From an uncultured Flavobacteriales bacterium (GTDB taxonomy: Bacteria > Bacteroidota > Bacteroidia > Palsa-965): 13,412 bases of DNA. The DNA lies in assembly GCA_937974275.1 (NCBI GenBank), contig CALJIF010000005.1:1-13412 (forward strand), written 5' to 3'. Under the pieces are notes generated by a model. The model searched no databases. It was not told the origin of the DNA and saw only the letters and a program-made list of their open reading frames with translations. The translations under genes and the position numbers were made by a program. Of this stretch, positions 12,643-13,412 are shown piece by piece. Position 1 is the first letter of the stretch; the number at the start of each line of letters is the position of its first letter.

Positions 12643-13412
12643 CTATATCAGATTGAAGTCAAGGCTATATTTTTCAACGCCATTGATCACAATTTTTAAT
12701 TTATGCTTCCCGGCTAGATGTTTTCGGGTAGTAAGATCGGTGAAGTTGAGTTTACGTTTAACCGAATGAGTTCCCGGCTCGACAACACCGCGCAACACTT
12801 GAAATACTTTGTATGACAGTGTTCCGTTCTTTTTCAGGAAACCGATGTGGTATTCAATTCTAATCTTTTCCCGGTTTTTACCTGTCAGTTTCCAGTTGAA
12901 ATGCAATTGTCCTGCAGTACCGATACGAATGGTATTCGGAGTTAGTTGTGCTGAAACTACCTCAGTGTCGATTTGATGGGAATGACCAAACAGCTTCAGC
13001 ACCTTTTGATTACCTGATTTTAGAAGTGTTCTGGCTCCGTGATGTAGTAAGCGATCCGTAACATCATTTTTTCCGAGATGTTTCTGCAATAGATTCAAAA
13101 CTTCATCGGGTTGATTCTTAGAAATATCATTGATACTGTTGGCAACACTTTTACGCACATATTCGCTGGAATCCTGCATCAATCGTTCAATAACTGTTAA
13201 TACAAATTGAGGATTGTCAATGTATTCGCGTAGTGGAGAAGCCCAAGGTAAAAGTGGACGAATTCCTTCGCTGCTTAAACGTCGAATATGTTCGTTGGAA
13301 TGTTTCGTCCATTTTAATATTTGCCGCTCCGTAATTTTTTGATGTGTGCGGATAAACGGGCGTATGGCAAATTCACCGGTAGAACGTTGCGTGAAATGCT
13401 CTAATGCTTGAA
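12643..13412 (-). CDS. alkC: AlkC-type DNA alkylation repair glycosylase, C-terminal 255 residues
   Basis: The frame is open through the right edge of the window and ends with TAG at 12645-12643; the 5' part is outside. The visible N-terminal part consists of HEAT-like helices with the AlkC signatures STGEFAIRPFI (10-20), IRRLSSEGIRPLLPWASPL (42-60) and SSEYVRKSVANSINDI (about 81-96). AlkC and AlkD remove cationic alkylated bases such as 3-methyladenine or 3-methylcytosine from DNA without flipping them out. The last about 100 residues form a beta-rich segment (from about residue 152) that fits the C-terminal Ig-like domain known in a subgroup of AlkC proteins. The internal Met at 13179 is not the start, since conserved sequence continues upstream of it. 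The stop lies 23 bases before rlmI. Confidence 0.85.
   Translation of the reverse strand, partial: QALEHFTQRSTGEFAIRPFIRTHQKITERQILKWTKHSNEHIRRLSSEGIRPLLPWASPLREYIDNPQFVLTVIERLMQDSSEYVRKSVANSINDISKNQPDEVLNLLQKHLGKNDVTDRLLHHGARTLLKSGNQKVLKLFGHSHQIDTEVVSAQLTPNTIRIGTAGQLHFNWKLTGKNREKIRIEYHIGFLKKNGTLSYKVFQVLRGVVEPGTHSVKRKLNFTDLTTRKHLAGKHKLKIVINGVEKYSLDFNLI

Noticed and set aside
12653..12662. TTGAAGTCAA near rlmI as another Crp/Fnr site
   Set aside because: It has a 2-bp spacer instead of 4, lies inside the alkC coding end and is at the wrong distance from the -7 octamer.

Overview
The window looks like an ordinary chromosomal segment of a member of the Bacteroidota, at roughly 40 % G+C. The evidence is the repeated promoter octamer TAnnTTTG (the Bacteroidota -7 element), the lack of clear Shine-Dalgarno sequences, a ribosomal protein Thx gene, an HU with the typical RNPQTG arm, and a small lipoprotein with an early Cys. 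I see no mobile element, rRNA, tRNA or CRISPR array.

Layout. 1-405: 3' end of a monovalent cation:proton antiporter (+). 384-2041: leftward pair of a KamA-like radical SAM/PLP enzyme and a small unknown protein. 2042-2322: a divergent control region. 2323-3009: a cysteine-free Crp/Fnr regulator (+). 3006-3572: YqgE/AlgH protein (-). 3662-4315: PdxH (+). 4365-4535: a 56-codon Thx gene (-), separated from pdxH by a bidirectional terminator. 4672-8014: tightly packed leftward operon prfC - agmatinase-family ureohydrolase - trmH. 8129-8404: HU with its own promoter and terminator. 8480-8655: a spacer rich in inverted repeats. 8656-9949: lipoprotein and fmt (-). 9972-11426: SLC13/DASS carboxylate transporter (+). 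11435-12619: RlmI-type rRNA methyltransferase (-). 12643-13412: 3' part of an AlkC-type DNA glycosylase with a C-terminal Ig-like domain.

Most interesting is 2042-2322. It holds two perfect palindromes, TTGAC-N4-GTCAA and ATTGAC-N4-GTCAAT, of the shape bound by Crp/Fnr proteins, next to a Crp/Fnr gene. Each is followed on the minus strand by the same element at exactly the same distance (plus-strand pattern ACAAAATTCG-N18-GCATTGAC-N4-GTCAA, twice, 131 bp apart). The second palindrome also lies at nearly the same distance from a perfect -7 octamer reading right into the regulator gene. This suggests an autoregulated Fnr-type switch with three promoters. One fires at the KamA-like gene, one at the regulator, and one at a very short two-hairpin RNA that ends in a terminator-like stem before reaching the KamA-like gene.

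Two further themes appear. First, at least four genes (crp/fnr, yqgE, prfC, rlmI) have a perfect TAnnTTTG box only 4-6 nt before the start codon, which predicts leaderless or nearly leaderless mRNAs. Second, the KamA-like enzyme keeps the iron-sulfur and PLP residues but appears to have lost both aspartates that bind lysine, with Arg and Ser in their places, so its substrate is probably not lysine.
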